From: Betaproteobacteria bacterium
GTDB taxonomy: Bacteria; Pseudomonadota; Gammaproteobacteria; Burkholderiales; Burkholderiaceae
Reading direction: 5' to 3'
Length of the DNA stretch: 6,480 bases
NCBI GenBank assembly: GCA_009921765.1
Contig: RFXC01000226.1
Coordinates: 1 to 6,480 of the forward strand
Shown here piece by piece: positions 6,241 to 6,480 of the stretch. Under the pieces are notes generated by a model that worked only from the letters and a program-made list of their open reading frames with translations, did no database searches and had not been told where the DNA came from. The stretch's first letter is position 1, and each line of letters starts with the position of its first letter. The position numbers and the translations under genes are program-made.

Positions 6241-6480
6241 GCTCGGAAGCGATCGGCGCCATCGGGCTCGTGGCGATGCTTGCCCTCCTCGCGCTTCGCA
6301 TGCCGATCGGCATTGCAATGTTTCTGGTGGGCAGTGTCGGGTTCGCGGTGCTGAACGGCGTCGATGCGGCGCTGATGGCGCTTGGCACCTATCCCTATTC
6401 CTACGCCGCCTACTATGATCTGGCCGTCATTCCGCTCTTCGTGCTCATGGGGTCCATCGCATCGGCATGCGGCATGGGGC
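6237..6480 (+). CDS. dctM: TRAP transporter large permease subunit, DctM type, N-terminal part
   Basis: The reading frame is open to the right edge; 81 residues are visible of a protein that is normally about 425-440 residues with 12 or so membrane helices. The GTG start overlaps the dctQ stop as GTGA and has GGGGA upstream. The first segment, IGLVAMLALLALRMPIGIAM (9-28), is the hydrophobic entry helix with the conserved Arg-Xaa-Pro-Ile-Gly turn of DctM. YYDLAVIPLFVLMGSIASAC (59-78) matches the family block in which a Pro-Leu-Phe-hydrophobic-Met-Gly stretch ends helix 2. As the large TRAP subunit it carries the substrate and sodium-translocating pathway. Together with dctQ it is a standard pair; fused forms exist in the family but are not seen here. 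Confidence 0.93.
   Translation, partial: MSSEAIGAIGLVAMLALLALRMPIGIAMFLVGSVGFAVLNGVDAALMALGTYPYSYAAYYDLAVIPLFVLMGSIASACGMG

Overview
The window is GC-rich, densely coded and all on the plus strand. Gene content points to a betaproteobacterium of the order Burkholderiales (Comamonadaceae- or Alcaligenaceae-like). Evidence for this is the tail of a Bug/TctC-family binding protein, a Liv-type ABC transporter whose sequences look typical of that order, and DctQ/DctM-type TRAP genes nearby. This placement rests on protein style only, with no rRNA or marker gene.

Layout. Positions 1-249 are the C-terminus of a Bug-type periplasmic binding protein. After 28 bp comes a complete branched-chain-amino-acid-type (HAAT) ABC transporter: livH (278-1207), livM (1204-2328), livG (2321-3097) and livF (3099-3815). 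An 85-bp gap holds a weak candidate promoter and a good ribosome binding site, followed by the periplasmic binding protein gene, livK-like (3901-5040). Its stop codon overlaps the start of an isochorismatase-fold cysteine hydrolase (5037-5729). Seven bases later begins the small TRAP subunit dctQ (5737-6240), which overlaps the large subunit dctM (from 6237, cut by the window end).

How they work together. Nearly every junction is an overlap or a gap under 30 bp, so the block reads as one transcription unit, perhaps with a second promoter before the livK-like gene. It combines parts of three import systems (Bug, ABC, TRAP) around one soluble amidase-like enzyme. An inference is that amide-, ureido- or carboxylate-type compounds are imported and one is hydrolysed in the cytoplasm; the substrate cannot be read from the sequence. 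The binding protein appears to lack the acidic residue that classical LivJ/LivK use to hold the amino group of the ligand, which argues mildly for a non-canonical ligand.

No RNA genes, CRISPR arrays, insertion sequences, attachment sites or convincing terminators were seen. The most unexpected non-gene signals are inverted-repeat clusters inside coding sequence: two competing hairpins near the start of livM, a perfect 18-bp palindrome in mid livM, and a 32-bp near-palindrome with an extra complementary arm at the start of the hydrolase gene. Nothing here is clearly a new system; the cluster is mostly ordinary transport.
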